From NCBI GenBank assembly GCA_028281575.1, contig JANQJP010000090.1:124001-188000 (forward strand): a DNA stretch of 64,000 bases. The letters run 5' to 3'. Positions 31,486-41,254 of this stretch are shown piece by piece. The notes below the pieces were generated by a model. It ran no database searches and was not told the origin of the DNA. It saw nothing but the letters and a program-made list of their open reading frames with translations. Positions within the stretch are counted from its first letter, which is position 1, and every line of letters starts with the position of its first letter. This stretch comes from Cellvibrionaceae bacterium. GTDB taxonomy: Bacteria > Pseudomonadota > Gammaproteobacteria > Pseudomonadales > Cellvibrionaceae. Both the position numbers and the translations under genes were made by a program.

Positions 31486-32805
31486 ATGAGTAACGCTATT
31501 TCCAAGCAAGAGTTTGCGCGCCGACGCCAGCGGCTGATGGAACAGATGGAGTCCGACAGCATTGCTGTTTTGCCGGCGGCGCGAGAAAAAGTGCGCAGTC
31601 ACGATACTCACTACCCCTTCCGCCAGGACAGTGACTTCGCCTATTTGAGTGGGTTCCCTGAACCGGATGCTGTGATGGTACTCATCCCCGGGCGCGACCA
31701 CGGCGAATTTGTGCTTTTTTGTCGGGACAAAGATAAGGCGCGCGAGATTTGGGATGGGTACCGGGCCGGGCCAGTAGGGGCAGTAAACGATTACGGTGCT
31801 GACGATGCTTTTCCGATCGATGATATCGATGATATTTTGCCGGGCATGATCGAAGGGCGGGAGCGGGTCTATTATGCGATGGGCCGCAACGCCGAATTCG
31901 ATAAGCGTGTCATGGGCTGGATCAATGCCATTCGGCAAAAGGTGCGCTCGGGCGCGACGCCGCCGGGGGAATTTTTAGATCTCGATCACTTCCTGCACGA
32001 CATGCGCTTGTTTAAAAGCGCCGCTGAAATTCGTCTGATGGAAAAAGCGGCGGGCATTTCGGCTGAAGCCCATTGCGAAGCGATGCGGGCGTGTGCTCCA
32101 GGCGTGCACGAGTTTCAGTTGGAAGCCGTGATTCAGCATTACTGCGCGGTTCGTGGCGGTCGCCATCCTGCGTACACCACCATTGTTGGAGGTGGTGCCA
32201 ATGCTTGTGTTCTGCACTACATAGAGAACAAGGCCAAACTTAAACAAGGTGACTTAGTATTGATTGATGCCGGTTGTGAATTGGAGGGCTATGCTTCCGA
32301 CATTACTCGGACCTTCCCCGTCAGTGGTCGATTTAGTAAGGACCAGCGCAGGCTTTACGACATTGTGTTACGCGCGCAGGCAGCCGCGTTGGAAGCGATA
32401 GCGCCGGGAAAGCATTGGAATGACCCTCACGAAGCTTCTGTGCGTGTGATTACGGAAGGTTTAGTTGAATTAGGTTTGCTGCGGGGCTCTGTGCAAAGCA
32501 ATATTGATGACGGCAAATACAAGGACTTCTACATGCATCGAATCGGGCATTGGCTCGGCATGGACGTGCACGATGTTGGCGATTACAAAGTGGGGGGCGA
32601 GTGGCGAGTGCTCGAGCCAGGCATGGTCATGACAGTCGAACCGGGACTCTATGTGGCGGCGGACAATACCGATGTTGACGCGCGCTGGCGGGGTATCGGT
32701 ATACGCATAGAGGACGATGTACTCATCACAAAAGATGGTTATAGGGTGTTGAGCTCGGGTGCTCCCAAGGAGATCGCCGATATCGAAGCTATGATGGCGC
32801 AATAA
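31486..32805 (+). CDS. pepP: Xaa-Pro aminopeptidase P
   Basis: Metallopeptidase that removes N-terminal residues before proline. The N-terminal domain (about 1-170) contains DSDFAYLSGFPEPDAV. The pita-bread domain has all five metal ligands in LIDAGCELEGYASDITRTF (two Asp), HRIGHWLGMDVHD (His), VEPGLY (Glu) and IRIEDDVL (Glu). 439 residues, as usual. The stop and the ubiH ATG are adjacent. Confidence 0.96.
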   Translation: MSNAISKQEFARRRQRLMEQMESDSIAVLPAAREKVRSHDTHYPFRQDSDFAYLSGFPEPDAVMVLIPGRDHGEFVLFCRDKDKAREIWDGYRAGPVGAVNDYGADDAFPIDDIDDILPGMIEGRERVYYAMGRNAEFDKRVMGWINAIRQKVRSGATPPGEFLDLDHFLHDMRLFKSAAEIRLMEKAAGISAEAHCEAMRACAPGVHEFQLEAVIQHYCAVRGGRHPAYTTIVGGGANACVLHYIENKAKLKQGDLVLIDAGCELEGYASDITRTFPVSGRFSKDQRRLYDIVLRAQAAALEAIAPGKHWNDPHEASVRVITEGLVELGLLRGSVQSNIDDGKYKDFYMHRIGHWLGMDVHDVGDYKVGGEWRVLEPGMVMTVEPGLYVAADNTDVDARWRGIGIRIEDDVLITKDGYRVLSSGAPKEIADIEAMMAQ

Positions 32806-34068
32806 ATGAAAGACCAGATGCGCGGATCGGTAGAGCCTGAATTGGAACAGACAGACGTAGCGATTGTTGGCGGGGGTATGGTGGGTATGAGCCTCGCTGC
32901 GATGTTAGCAAAGCTATGTCCGACGCTTCACGTCACGCTGATTGAAGCACAAGTGCCTGGCGCTGCAACTACTGATTCGTCGACCTTCGATGCGCGCAGT
33001 ACGGCGATAGCGGCTGGCAGTGTGCGCATGTTTGAGCAGCTCGGTCTTTGGCGCAAATTGGCCGCTGAAGCGACCCCGATTCATGAAGTACAGGTTTCTG
33101 ATCGTGGGCAGGTCGGTTGGGCGAAATATAGCACCGAAGCAAATCATGGGGAGCCACTGGGCTACATCGTCGAAAATACCTGGCTGCTCAATACACTTCG
33201 CCGTTGGGTGGGAACGCTCGACACTTTAAGTTATAAGGCGCCTGTTGCAGTTCAGAGCATCGTTCATACTGCGGCTGGCGCCATTCTGAATCTCAGTTGC
33301 GACGGTGTACAATCCAAATTACAGGCGCAGCTCGTGGTGCTCGCCGATGGGGCAAATTCGCCGATCGCTAAATCTATCGGTATAGCGTTTGACCAACACA
33401 AATACGGGCAGTGTGCCATTGTGGCAAATGTAGCGCATGAAACCCCCCATATGGGGCGTGCGTTTGAGCGATTTACCGAACGCGGCCCATTGGCGCTATT
33501 GCCATTGCGTGATCATCGCCAAAAACATCGTTCGGCCTTAGTCTGGACGCGAACAGATAGTGAAGCAAACGATCACCTGGCGATGTCTGAACAGCGCTTT
33601 ATCGAGGCCCTTCAACATGAATTCGGCTATGCTTTAGGTAAGTTCCTCGCCGTAGGTGAACGCAGCGCATTTTCGCTAAACTTGTTGTTTGCGCGTGAAC
33701 AGGTGAGGTCTTCACTGGTGTTGATTGGCAATGCGGCGCACTTCCTTCATCCTGTTGCAGGACAGGGTTTCAATTTAGCGCTGCGCGATTGCGCAGAACT
33801 GGCTCAGCAGTTGTTAGACGCACATAGAAAGGGCAAACGTCTGGGCGATTTAACCGTGCTCGATGCCTATTTGGATGCGCGAAAGCAGGATCAGTGGCTG
33901 ACAACGCAACTTAGCCATCGGTTTATCGATATGTTTGTAAGTACTCACATAGCAAAGCGCTTCGCGAGAAACCTTGGTTTATTTGCAATGAATCAGCAAA
34001 CGCCGCTCAAATCGTTATTTTTTCAACAAATGATGGGTTTAGGTGGGCGTGGAGAGCAACTCTCGTGA
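32806..34068 (+). CDS. ubiH: 2-octaprenyl-6-methoxyphenol hydroxylase type FAD monooxygenase
   Basis: Ring hydroxylase of ubiquinone synthesis. FAD-binding DVAIVGGGMVGMSLAAMLAK at the N-terminus, the DG motif VVLADGANSPIAK, and the second FAD motif GNAAHFLHPVAGQGFNLALR. 420 residues. The start abuts the pepP stop, and the stop overlaps the ubiI GTG by four bases (GTGA). UbiH rather than another paralogue is chosen from the pepP-ubiH-ubiI order. Confidence 0.92.
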   Translation: MKDQMRGSVEPELEQTDVAIVGGGMVGMSLAAMLAKLCPTLHVTLIEAQVPGAATTDSSTFDARSTAIAAGSVRMFEQLGLWRKLAAEATPIHEVQVSDRGQVGWAKYSTEANHGEPLGYIVENTWLLNTLRRWVGTLDTLSYKAPVAVQSIVHTAAGAILNLSCDGVQSKLQAQLVVLADGANSPIAKSIGIAFDQHKYGQCAIVANVAHETPHMGRAFERFTERGPLALLPLRDHRQKHRSALVWTRTDSEANDHLAMSEQRFIEALQHEFGYALGKFLAVGERSAFSLNLLFAREQVRSSLVLIGNAAHFLHPVAGQGFNLALRDCAELAQQLLDAHRKGKRLGDLTVLDAYLDARKQDQWLTTQLSHRFIDMFVSTHIAKRFARNLGLFAMNQQTPLKSLFFQQMMGLGGRGEQLS

Positions 34069-35291
34069 CTACGTCGGCCGACGTACATGTCGATATCGCC
34101 ATCGTTGGTGCTGGCATTGTTGGTGCTACTTTAGCGTCGCTGCTCGCTGGGTCTGAGATAACGGCAGGTTTAAGTGTCGCGTTAATAGATAAGCAGGCAT
34201 CGCAGTTAGACGTCGATCTCGAGCACTTTGATCCACGTGTTGTCGCGCTGTCGCCAGCGTCTCAGACCATACTCAAAACTGCCGGCGCATGGGATGAAAT
34301 CACGTCGATGCGCGCATGTGCTTATCGGCGCATGTACGTATGGGACGCCGATGGCACCGGCCATATCGCGTTTGATGCGCGAGACATGCGTCAAGATGCG
34401 TTGGGTCATATCTGTGAAAACAGTGTTGTTGTCGCCGCGTTAAACCGTGCTCTGAGTGAGGTGCCAAATGTTCACCAGCTCAGGCCAGTTGATGTTGTGG
34501 GCCTCATTAGTGGTGATGAGCCGCGCCTTTTGCTTGCTGATGGCCGCTCGGTCTCATCTAAATTGGTTCTCGCGGCAGATGGTGCGCATTCGGAAATTCG
34601 CCGTCTCGCTGGATTTGATATGCGCGAGTGGCATTATCAGCATCATGCGATCGTGACCACACTAGAAACAGAGCATTCCCATGAATTTTGCGCGTGGCAA
34701 CGCTTTTCCACCGACGGGCCGCTGGCCTATCTGCCGCTGAGTAGAAATGGCACGGACGACCGCTCGGTTTCCATTGTCTGGTCACTGCGTTCCGGCGTTG
34801 CGAAAAAAAATATGGCGCTGAAAGACAGCGCATTTTGCGAAGCCGCAGCCGTTGCTATGGAGAAACGCCTTGGGAATATAAAAAAATGCGACACGCGTGT
34901 GAGCGTTCCTCTAATGCAGCGCTCCGCCAGGCAATATATTAAGCCGGGTGTGGCTCTGGTTGGTGACGCCGCGCACACCATTCATCCACTTGCTGGGCAA
35001 GGCCTGAATCTCGGCCTGTACGACGCGCATACCATCGTTGCGCAAATCCAGCGTGCGACGCAGCGCAAGCTTCCGTTAAATGATATGTCGGTGCTGCGGC
35101 GCTACGAGCGCGCCCGGCAACCTGAAAACCTGATGGCAATGGCCGCAATGGAAGGTTTTAAGCAGACCTTTGGCAGCGATAATATTTTTGTGCGCTGGGC
35201 GAGAAATACCGGCTTGAATGTTGTCGACCAGCATTTTTTCCTTAAACGCGTATTCGCTCAGGTTGCCGCGGGGAGGTCATCCGGTGGCTGA
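34065..35291 (+). CDS. ubiI: ubiquinone FAD-dependent hydroxylase (UbiI/VisC type)
   Basis: Second flavin monooxygenase of the pair. DIAIVGAGIVGATLASLLAG (FAD), LAADGAHSEIRRLAG, and GDAAHTIHPLAGQGLNLGLY are intact. 408 residues from GTG 34065, which overlaps the ubiH stop. Its last codons contain the GGGGAGG ribosome site of pqiA. UbiI/UbiF identity is taken from its place after ubiH; sequence alone does not separate the paralogues. Confidence 0.88.
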   Translation: MTTSADVHVDIAIVGAGIVGATLASLLAGSEITAGLSVALIDKQASQLDVDLEHFDPRVVALSPASQTILKTAGAWDEITSMRACAYRRMYVWDADGTGHIAFDARDMRQDALGHICENSVVVAALNRALSEVPNVHQLRPVDVVGLISGDEPRLLLADGRSVSSKLVLAADGAHSEIRRLAGFDMREWHYQHHAIVTTLETEHSHEFCAWQRFSTDGPLAYLPLSRNGTDDRSVSIVWSLRSGVAKKNMALKDSAFCEAAAVAMEKRLGNIKKCDTRVSVPLMQRSARQYIKPGVALVGDAAHTIHPLAGQGLNLGLYDAHTIVAQIQRATQRKLPLNDMSVLRRYERARQPENLMAMAAMEGFKQTFGSDNIFVRWARNTGLNVVDQHFFLKRVFAQVAAGRSSGG

Positions 35292-36561
35292 GGAAAATAA
35301 AAATGAAGCGCTGCATTCAGAGCATCGCGATTGGCTGGTCTGCCACAACTGTGCGCAAGTGCAGAGTATCGTCGCCGTGTCACCGGAACACGAATTGTGT
35401 TGTTTTAATTGTGGTGCGGTGCTGCATGAAGGTCACGGTCGATGGCTCGAGGTGACAATCGCGCTTTCCATTGCCGCGTTGCTGCTTTTCTTGATCAGTA
35501 TTTTTTGCCCTATTCTCACGCTCGAAATTGGTGCTCAGAGTCAAACTATTACTGTTATGGATGGTTTTTGGGCACTTATAGAGCGCAATAATTTTATTTT
35601 GGCTGCACTAATTGTAACGACGCTTTTTTTGTTTCCGCTGTTTGAAATAAGTGCATTTTTATATTTGTTGATCCCCTATTACTACAATAAACGCATGCCC
35701 GGTCAGCCAATGATTTTGCGTTGGTTAAATCAGGCGCAATCGTGGAGTATGTTAGAGGTTTTTTTGCTCGGCATGATTGTCGCTTCGATAAAAATGGCCG
35801 ATATGGCAGTTTTACATTTTGAGGTTGGCTCGTACGCATTATTTCTTCTGGTGAGTATGCTTATTCTCGCACATATAAAATTAAATCGAATTAAATTCTG
35901 GTCCTGGATTAATACAAACAACTATTTTACCAATGTTGTTGGTGAAAGAGTCGTTGATTGCAAAGCTTGCGACGCATTGGTGGGGCAATCTATTGTGGAG
36001 AGCGACGGACATTGCCCAAGGTGTGGTTCTGAAGTGCATGAAAGAATTCCGCACAGTATACAAAAAACCGCAGCATTTACCCTCGCGGCAGCTATCCTGT
36101 ATATACCTGCCAATGTGCTGCCCATCATGACGTACTCAACACTGGGTGATGTTGAAACCGATACAATTTTATCCGGTGTTATTGAGCTTGTTATGGTCGG
36201 TCTCTACGGTATTGCGCTGATCGTTTTCGTCGCGAGCGTCGCTGTGCCGATGTTAAAACTTGTGATTCTGACTTATCTAATTGTCGCAGTGCACTATAAA
36301 TTAAAAATTGGTGTCAAGCATCGGGCTTTTTTGTATCGATTGACAGAAATTATTGGGCGATGGTCTATGGTGGATGTATTTGTCGTCACTATATTTGTCG
36401 CGATCGTTCAATTTGGTTTTGTTTACACGGTTGAAGCTGAAGGGGCGATTATTGCCTTTGGTGCGGTGGTTGTACTGACAATGATCGCCGCTGAAACGTT
36501 TGATCCTCGCTTGCTTTGGGATGCCCGAGAAAGGAAACATGATTCACAAACCCGTTGTTAA
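35284..36561 (+). CDS. pqiA: PqiA-type membrane protein with two zinc-ribbon-like domains
   Basis: Inner-membrane partner of the MCE protein PqiB in lipid transport across the envelope. Two similar halves each begin with a CxxC...CxxC ribbon (CHNC and CFNCG; CKAC and CPRCG) and carry four membrane helices. The start is GTG 35284, decided by GGGGAGG at 35271-35277; it overlaps the ubiI stop by eight bases, giving coupling to the ubiquinone genes. 425 residues. Confidence 0.92.
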   Translation: MAEENKNEALHSEHRDWLVCHNCAQVQSIVAVSPEHELCCFNCGAVLHEGHGRWLEVTIALSIAALLLFLISIFCPILTLEIGAQSQTITVMDGFWALIERNNFILAALIVTTLFLFPLFEISAFLYLLIPYYYNKRMPGQPMILRWLNQAQSWSMLEVFLLGMIVASIKMADMAVLHFEVGSYALFLLVSMLILAHIKLNRIKFWSWINTNNYFTNVVGERVVDCKACDALVGQSIVESDGHCPRCGSEVHERIPHSIQKTAAFTLAAAILYIPANVLPIMTYSTLGDVETDTILSGVIELVMVGLYGIALIVFVASVAVPMLKLVILTYLIVAVHYKLKIGVKHRAFLYRLTEIIGRWSMVDVFVVTIFVAIVQFGFVYTVEAEGAIIAFGAVVVLTMIAAETFDPRLLWDARERKHDSQTRC

Positions 36562-38140
36562 AAAGATGGCGCGTGTCTCGCCAGTATGGATTGTACCGAT
36601 TGTTGCGTTTGTTATTGCCATTTGGCTCGCAGTGCAGGCGCAAATGGAAAAAGGTACGGAAATTCAAATTACCTTTGCTAGTGCATCGGATATCGTACCC
36701 GGCCAAACCCAGATTCGCCTCAAAGATGTTCAAGTCGGTGTGGTCAAAAAAATTCGCTTAAGTGATGATTTAAAAAATGTCGTTGTGACTGCGGAAATAG
36801 ATCGGTCAGTCTCCAAGCATCTCAGCAACAATAGCCGGTTTTGGGTGGTCTCGCCGAGAATCAGTGCAAAAGGGGTATCTAATCTTGGTACTTTAATTTC
36901 AGGGGTTTATATCGTTATGGACCCCGGTGAAAAAGAAGGTTCGGCGAGTCGCTTCGTCGGCTTAAGTGAATCGCCACCACTGCGCTCAGACGAGGCGGGT
37001 ACGCATTATGTACTGCAGGCAGACACGCTCGGTTCGATGGACGTCGGTTCACCGATTTATTATCGACAAATTAAAGTGGGGGAAGTCACTGGGTTTAAGT
37101 TGGCAGACAGCCAACAACACGTTGATATTAACTTTTTTATCCGCGCACCGCATGATGCAATGGTGCAAAAGCGTTCACGGTTCTGGAACGTTAGCGGTTT
37201 CGGTGTAAGTGTCGGTGCCGAAGGTATGAAAGCAAAAATGGCATCGCTGGCATCACTGATTGCCGGTGGTGTTGAGTTTGATAATTCAGCAAGTATCGGC
37301 ACCGACGAGCGCGCAGAAAACGGTCACCGTTTTTTTCTTCACCCGGATAGAGATTCGGTTCTGGAAGAACGCTATACCATTAAACATTATTACTTATTAA
37401 AATTCAGTGGATCGGTACGCGGTTTGGCTGTCGGTGCGCCGGTTGAATTTAAGGGTATTAAGGTTGGCGAAGTCGTGGACGTTGTGTTGACGAGTTCCGA
37501 CAACATAGCAAAGAGTTTACATGTTTATATTGCGATGGAGCCGCAGCGTTTTGATCCGGAAATATCACCTTCGCGTGAAGAAGCGGACGCACGTATGGCT
37601 GCGATGGTTGAGCAAGGGCTGCGCGCTCAGATGAATACTTCCAGCTTAATTACCGGTTCGAAATTTATCGATCTGGTTTTTATGGAGCATGTAGATGCTG
37701 GTGAGTTCTTACAGACCGAAAATTATACCGAGTTACCGACAGCTGATGATTCAGTTGCGCAAATTACGCAGAAACTCGATGGTGTACTTGCGCAAATCGC
37801 ATCGATCCCGATTACTCAAATTGGCAATGATTTAGCGCAAAGCATGTCGAGCTTGAAATCCATCTTGAGTACACTGGAAAAAGAAAATACCGCTGAAAAA
37901 CTCGATGGTGCTGTCGCCGGACTTGAGAATACTCTGAGTTCCGCCGCGTTGACGCTAGAGGAAATGGAAGATTTATTGGAAAATGTCAATCATACGATTT
38001 CGCCGGATTCGGAAGTGAAGCACGAGCTTGCATCCATGTTAAAAGCGCTGTCTGAAGCGGCGACCTCACTACAATTATTTATGGACGAATTAAAGCGTCA
38101 TCCGAACGCGTTGATTTCCGGAGCGAAGAAAAATGACTAG
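36539..38140 (+). CDS. pqiB: PqiB-type MCE-domain protein
   Basis: Membrane-anchored MCE protein that forms periplasmic hexamer tunnels for lipids. One N-terminal helix (about 16-35, VWIVPIVAFVIAIWLAV) is followed by three MCE domains (about 42-130, 155-240, 285-390) with the pattern VGVVKKI, VGEVTGFKL and VGEVVDVVL, then a C-terminal helical, coiled-coil part. 533 residues, three MCE domains as in PqiB. The start ATG 36539 has AAGGAAA before it and overlaps pqiA by 23 bases. Confidence 0.93.
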   Translation: MIHKPVVKKMARVSPVWIVPIVAFVIAIWLAVQAQMEKGTEIQITFASASDIVPGQTQIRLKDVQVGVVKKIRLSDDLKNVVVTAEIDRSVSKHLSNNSRFWVVSPRISAKGVSNLGTLISGVYIVMDPGEKEGSASRFVGLSESPPLRSDEAGTHYVLQADTLGSMDVGSPIYYRQIKVGEVTGFKLADSQQHVDINFFIRAPHDAMVQKRSRFWNVSGFGVSVGAEGMKAKMASLASLIAGGVEFDNSASIGTDERAENGHRFFLHPDRDSVLEERYTIKHYYLLKFSGSVRGLAVGAPVEFKGIKVGEVVDVVLTSSDNIAKSLHVYIAMEPQRFDPEISPSREEADARMAAMVEQGLRAQMNTSSLITGSKFIDLVFMEHVDAGEFLQTENYTELPTADDSVAQITQKLDGVLAQIASIPITQIGNDLAQSMSSLKSILSTLEKENTAEKLDGAVAGLENTLSSAALTLEEMEDLLENVNHTISPDSEVKHELASMLKALSEAATSLQLFMDELKRHPNALISGAKKND

Positions 38141-38753
38141 CGCAACTCAAACCATCGACAAATGGCTTCTGTCATTCATCGGTAAATTAGCCATCGTTCC
38201 GATCCTTATGAGCTTGTTGGCTTGTACCTCGAGTGGACCGGCGACGAGTTATTACGCATTGAGTCCGAGCGCCAGTAGTGCTGCGCCTATTGATGCGACA
38301 CAAAGGTCAATTGGGGTGGGACCGGTTAAGCTCGCTGGTTATTTACAAAATACAGCGATTGTTTCGCGCGGTGAGGGTCAGCGTCTAAATATTTCTGGTT
38401 ATCACGCCTGGGCTGAACCCTTGGATGACGCAATTGTCAGAGTGCTTTCCGCTGATCTCGCCCATAGTTTGAAACAAAAAAATATCTGGCCTTTCCCCTG
38501 GGATATGCGCAACCGTCCGGATTTGCAATTAAAAATTTCGGTGGATCAATTTGACGGTGTCAGAGGGTCAGAGGTCAAGCTTAATGTACAATGGACCCTG
38601 TTTAAGCTGGATGACGGTTCAGTCCTTGCTGTCGGCAGAGAGCAGCTTGGCGTTCAGGCCGATGGTGCATCTTATTCAGCGTATGTCGCCGCGATGAATC
38701 AACTGCTCGTATCTTTAACTGCAGCATTAGCGGATCAATTGCAGTCATATTAA
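38133..38753 (+). CDS. pqiC: PqiC-type outer-membrane lipoprotein
   Basis: ABC-type transport auxiliary lipoprotein (DUF330) that caps the PqiB tunnel at the outer membrane. The lipobox LLAC is at about residues 28-31, followed by YYALSPSAS, the usual N-terminal motif. 206 residues. It overlaps pqiB by eight bases, so ubiI-pqiA-pqiB-pqiC form one coupled unit. Confidence 0.9.
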   Translation: MTSATQTIDKWLLSFIGKLAIVPILMSLLACTSSGPATSYYALSPSASSAAPIDATQRSIGVGPVKLAGYLQNTAIVSRGEGQRLNISGYHAWAEPLDDAIVRVLSADLAHSLKQKNIWPFPWDMRNRPDLQLKISVDQFDGVRGSEVKLNVQWTLFKLDDGSVLAVGREQLGVQADGASYSAYVAAMNQLLVSLTAALADQLQSY

Positions 38754-38811
38754 TTTCTAGCCGCGGTGCGTTTAGCTTAAAGGTTTCAATATATGTATGT
38801 GCCTTCGAATC

Positions 38812-38995
38812 GTTTGCGAGCCGGCAATATGTTCAAAAAGCGCATAAATACCAGCAAGCAGGGCCGGCCCAAAATCATAGATAAGGGTCGTTACGCGGAG
38901 CGAAGCACCGCTTCGCTTTAATCCGCTCCACCCATATAGCTCCGACAATTCATCCTTGAATTGACGCTTTTTGAACATATTGCCGGCTCGCAAAC
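38812..38995 (+). repeat. palindromic element B3
   Basis: Arms 38812-38842 and 38965-38995 are complementary at 31 of 31 positions (left begins GTTTGCGAGCCGGCAATATG), a sequence unrelated to the B1 or B4 arms. The interior keeps the B features: CGCATAAATACC, GGCCGGCCCAAAATCATAG, hairpin CGAAGCACCGCTTCG (38901-38915), TATAGCTCCG. The core module is missing; ATTCAT and TTGAAT meet with only CC between them. Confidence 0.88.
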
Positions 38996-39090
38996 TCGAA
39001 TGAGCCAAAATTGAGAAAGAAACTTTTCTAAAATGCACCATGGGTTAATTTCTGTTTTGTTGTATCTGATTGCTGTTGAGTTAACTCGAA

Positions 39091-39254
39091 GAGGCATGGG
39101 TTGGAGGCTTATATTAGAGACCTTCACCAGCAGGCGCGCGCCATGGATGGCGGGTGTTAGAACAACGCAGGAGCAGTTGTCGGGATGCTGGTGGAGAGCC
39201 TACATGGATGTATTCACGGCGTGTCTCTAATATAAGCCTCCAATTCATACCTCG
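39091..39254 (+). repeat. palindromic element A2
   Basis: Left arm from 39091 (GAGGCATGGGTTGGAGGC...) pairs with 39222-39254, with a perfect run of 20 or more around TTGGAGGCTTATATTAGAGA and three mismatches further out. Flank GTTAACTCGAAGA on the left. The interior has CTTCACCAGCAGG, the palindrome GCCATGGATGGCG, the core at 39163-39179, GATGCTGG and CATGGATGTATTCACGGCG. It lies directly beside B3, before the NUDIX gene. Confidence 0.86.
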
Positions 39255-39320
39255 TAGCCAGCTTAAACTGCACGATCCTTTTGAGTGTATATTTCGGTAG
39301 CAATTGTTTGAGGTCAAATT

Positions 39321-39983
39321 TTGGAAAATCGTTGGTTAAATCAACTTAAACAACTTCGCGCGCTGGCGACAACGGGTTTGCGGTTTGCCGAAAAAGCCGT
39401 GGCGGATCCAGATTACCCAGATCCTAAAAGTCACTATGAGCGCGATCGTTACGAAGAAATTTTAACTATTGTGATGGCGATGCTGGCTGATTTGGGTGAT
39501 CTGCCTGTTGCAAAACTGTCGGAGCTTTTGTTGGATCAGGCGAGCGGTTACGAAACGCCAAAAGTTGATGTGCGTGCGGCGGTAATAAAAGACAATAAAA
39601 TTTTATTGGTCCAGGAAAAAACAGATCGACGTTGGTCGCTGCCTGGTGGTTATGCCGACGTGGGTTTATCGGCTGCGGAAAATGCTGTTAAAGAAGTACG
39701 TGAAGAAGCGGGTATCCGTATCCGCGTGAAAAATCTTTACGCGTTACGTCATAAGGCAAAGGGTGCCTATCCTCCGGATGTAAGAGATTTTTACAAAATC
39801 TTTTTTCTCTGCGAACAGTTGTGCGACGCCGATGTTGTGCCGGGATCAGAGGCTTTGGACGCGGGTTTTTTTGCATTAAATGCCTTGCCTGAGCTGTCAC
39901 TTGGTCGCGTCTTAGAAGAGGATCTAAAGGCGGCCTTTGATTGTCTGGCTGCAGATAATCTGGAAGTATATTTCGACCAATAA
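39321..39983 (+). CDS. NUDIX hydrolase with N-terminal helical domain
   Basis: Likely nucleoside-diphosphate-linked hydrolase. The first 60 residues match the helical N-terminal domain of this NUDIX subgroup (LNQLKQLRALATTGLRFAEK, YERDRYEEILTIV). The NUDIX box reads LPGGYADVGLSAAENAVKEV then REEAGI: the first Glu of the box is Leu and the Arg before the core is Lys, while EExG is kept. The start TTG 39321 is supported by GAGG seven bases upstream and by family alignment. 220 residues. It ends six bases before the convergent lipoprotein gene. Confidence 0.85.
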   Translation: MENRWLNQLKQLRALATTGLRFAEKAVADPDYPDPKSHYERDRYEEILTIVMAMLADLGDLPVAKLSELLLDQASGYETPKVDVRAAVIKDNKILLVQEKTDRRWSLPGGYADVGLSAAENAVKEVREEAGIRIRVKNLYALRHKAKGAYPPDVRDFYKIFFLCEQLCDADVVPGSEALDAGFFALNALPELSLGRVLEEDLKAAFDCLAADNLEVYFDQ

Positions 39984-39989
39984 TTCAGA

Positions 39990-41090
39990 TTAACCACTGC
40001 TCTCGACAAAGAAAAAGTTTAAAAGCTCATCTGTATCGTCAGGAGCCTGTGCATTGCACGCGAGAACTTTTGTTGTTGTACCCGAAGGTGTTAAATCCGT
40101 ATTGATAATACAGGCGATATTGGCGCTTGTTTGAGGAACAGCGATCTGCGTAATTTCGCCGCTTGCTATACCAGCGCCAGCATTGTTTAAGCTGTCTTCG
40201 TCGAGATCGAAGCTATAGGTCTGGGAACCATTGTTTGTCTGTGTATAGTCGTTAAGAAAAAACACATCACATTCACCAGCGCTGCATTCCGCAGTAGCAT
40301 AAGAGGTATCTTCTGTTTGGGAATATTTTCGCGCGAAGCCCACGTACATGCCATCGACATCCGCGAGTGCGGCAATGGTTCTTTGGGGAATGCTGACTAA
40401 TCGCTTATAGCCGCCTATGCGATCTTCAATGGCGACGGTTGTGCTCGATAAATACTGGTCGCCGCTTGTAAGTTCATCGAAACCGTTACTACATGTAACT
40501 TGATCGAGTGAAATTTCGTTTTGTGGCGGAAACCCGTTGGTCAGTGCAATGCCACTGGAGAGACGAACGGTTTCAGCCGAGGCGGAATAAAGCAGCGTAC
40601 CCAAAAAACGCGTGTTGGCGTCTGCGGCGTTTTCGTCGCTGTCAAAGTAAAGCCAATTGCCGGCGACATCATTTGCCGGGCAGTCATTTTCTGGCACAAG
40701 AGCGATCAATTCAGATGCATTTTGTTCAAATGGAAAGAGTATTAGCGCGGTGTCGTCAAGCTCCAGTCCAACAACGATCGTTGTGGGCACTTCACTTGGG
40801 CGTGGTGACGTTGTGATCGTCAATTCCAAAAATCCTGAACTCAAACGCTCGTGATTGCCCAGCAGGTCGTAATCTGTAATGGCGCCTGGGTCGCTGCGTT
40901 TTGACAGCGTAAAGGTACCACTATTACTTAAATCGAGTTCCCATGACGCGTTTTGGCTGGGGCCGCGAAAGCCGTTGATATTATCGTTTTCTTCGCCTTC
41001 GTTTTCCGTATCTTCGAGGTCAAAACCCAGATTACAGGCGTTCAGCGCGATGATTAGGCTCGTAAACAAAATTAAACGGCTAAGTTTCAT
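39990..41090 (-). CDS. putative lipoprotein of unknown function
   Basis: 366-residue lipoprotein with lipobox LNAC at residues 16-19, an acidic linker (EDTENEGEENDN), then a beta-rich domain. Few cysteines follow (CPAND, CSNG, CSAGEC, CIINT, CNAQ), which could pair in the periplasm. I do not recognise the family. It lies 164 bp downstream of the DUF3570 gene on the same strand and may be the last gene of the leftward envelope operon, or separate. Confidence 0.7.
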   Translation of the reverse strand: MKLSRLILFTSLIIALNACNLGFDLEDTENEGEENDNINGFRGPSQNASWELDLSNSGTFTLSKRSDPGAITDYDLLGNHERLSSGFLELTITTSPRPSEVPTTIVVGLELDDTALILFPFEQNASELIALVPENDCPANDVAGNWLYFDSDENAADANTRFLGTLLYSASAETVRLSSGIALTNGFPPQNEISLDQVTCSNGFDELTSGDQYLSSTTVAIEDRIGGYKRLVSIPQRTIAALADVDGMYVGFARKYSQTEDTSYATAECSAGECDVFFLNDYTQTNNGSQTYSFDLDEDSLNNAGAGIASGEITQIAVPQTSANIACIINTDLTPSGTTTKVLACNAQAPDDTDELLNFFFVESSG

Positions 41091-41254
41091 GTGGACTCTC
41101 GCAGAGAAATTAGATTGCGGACGGTTTTAGATTAATTCTATAGACAGCGTAGCGGTGAAAAGATCTCAAGCACTGAATTAAATACTACAATCGAGAGTTA
41201 TTCTATTACGATTTTGTAACAAATGTAGTTTTTTGCTTTTTAACCAGTGATTCG

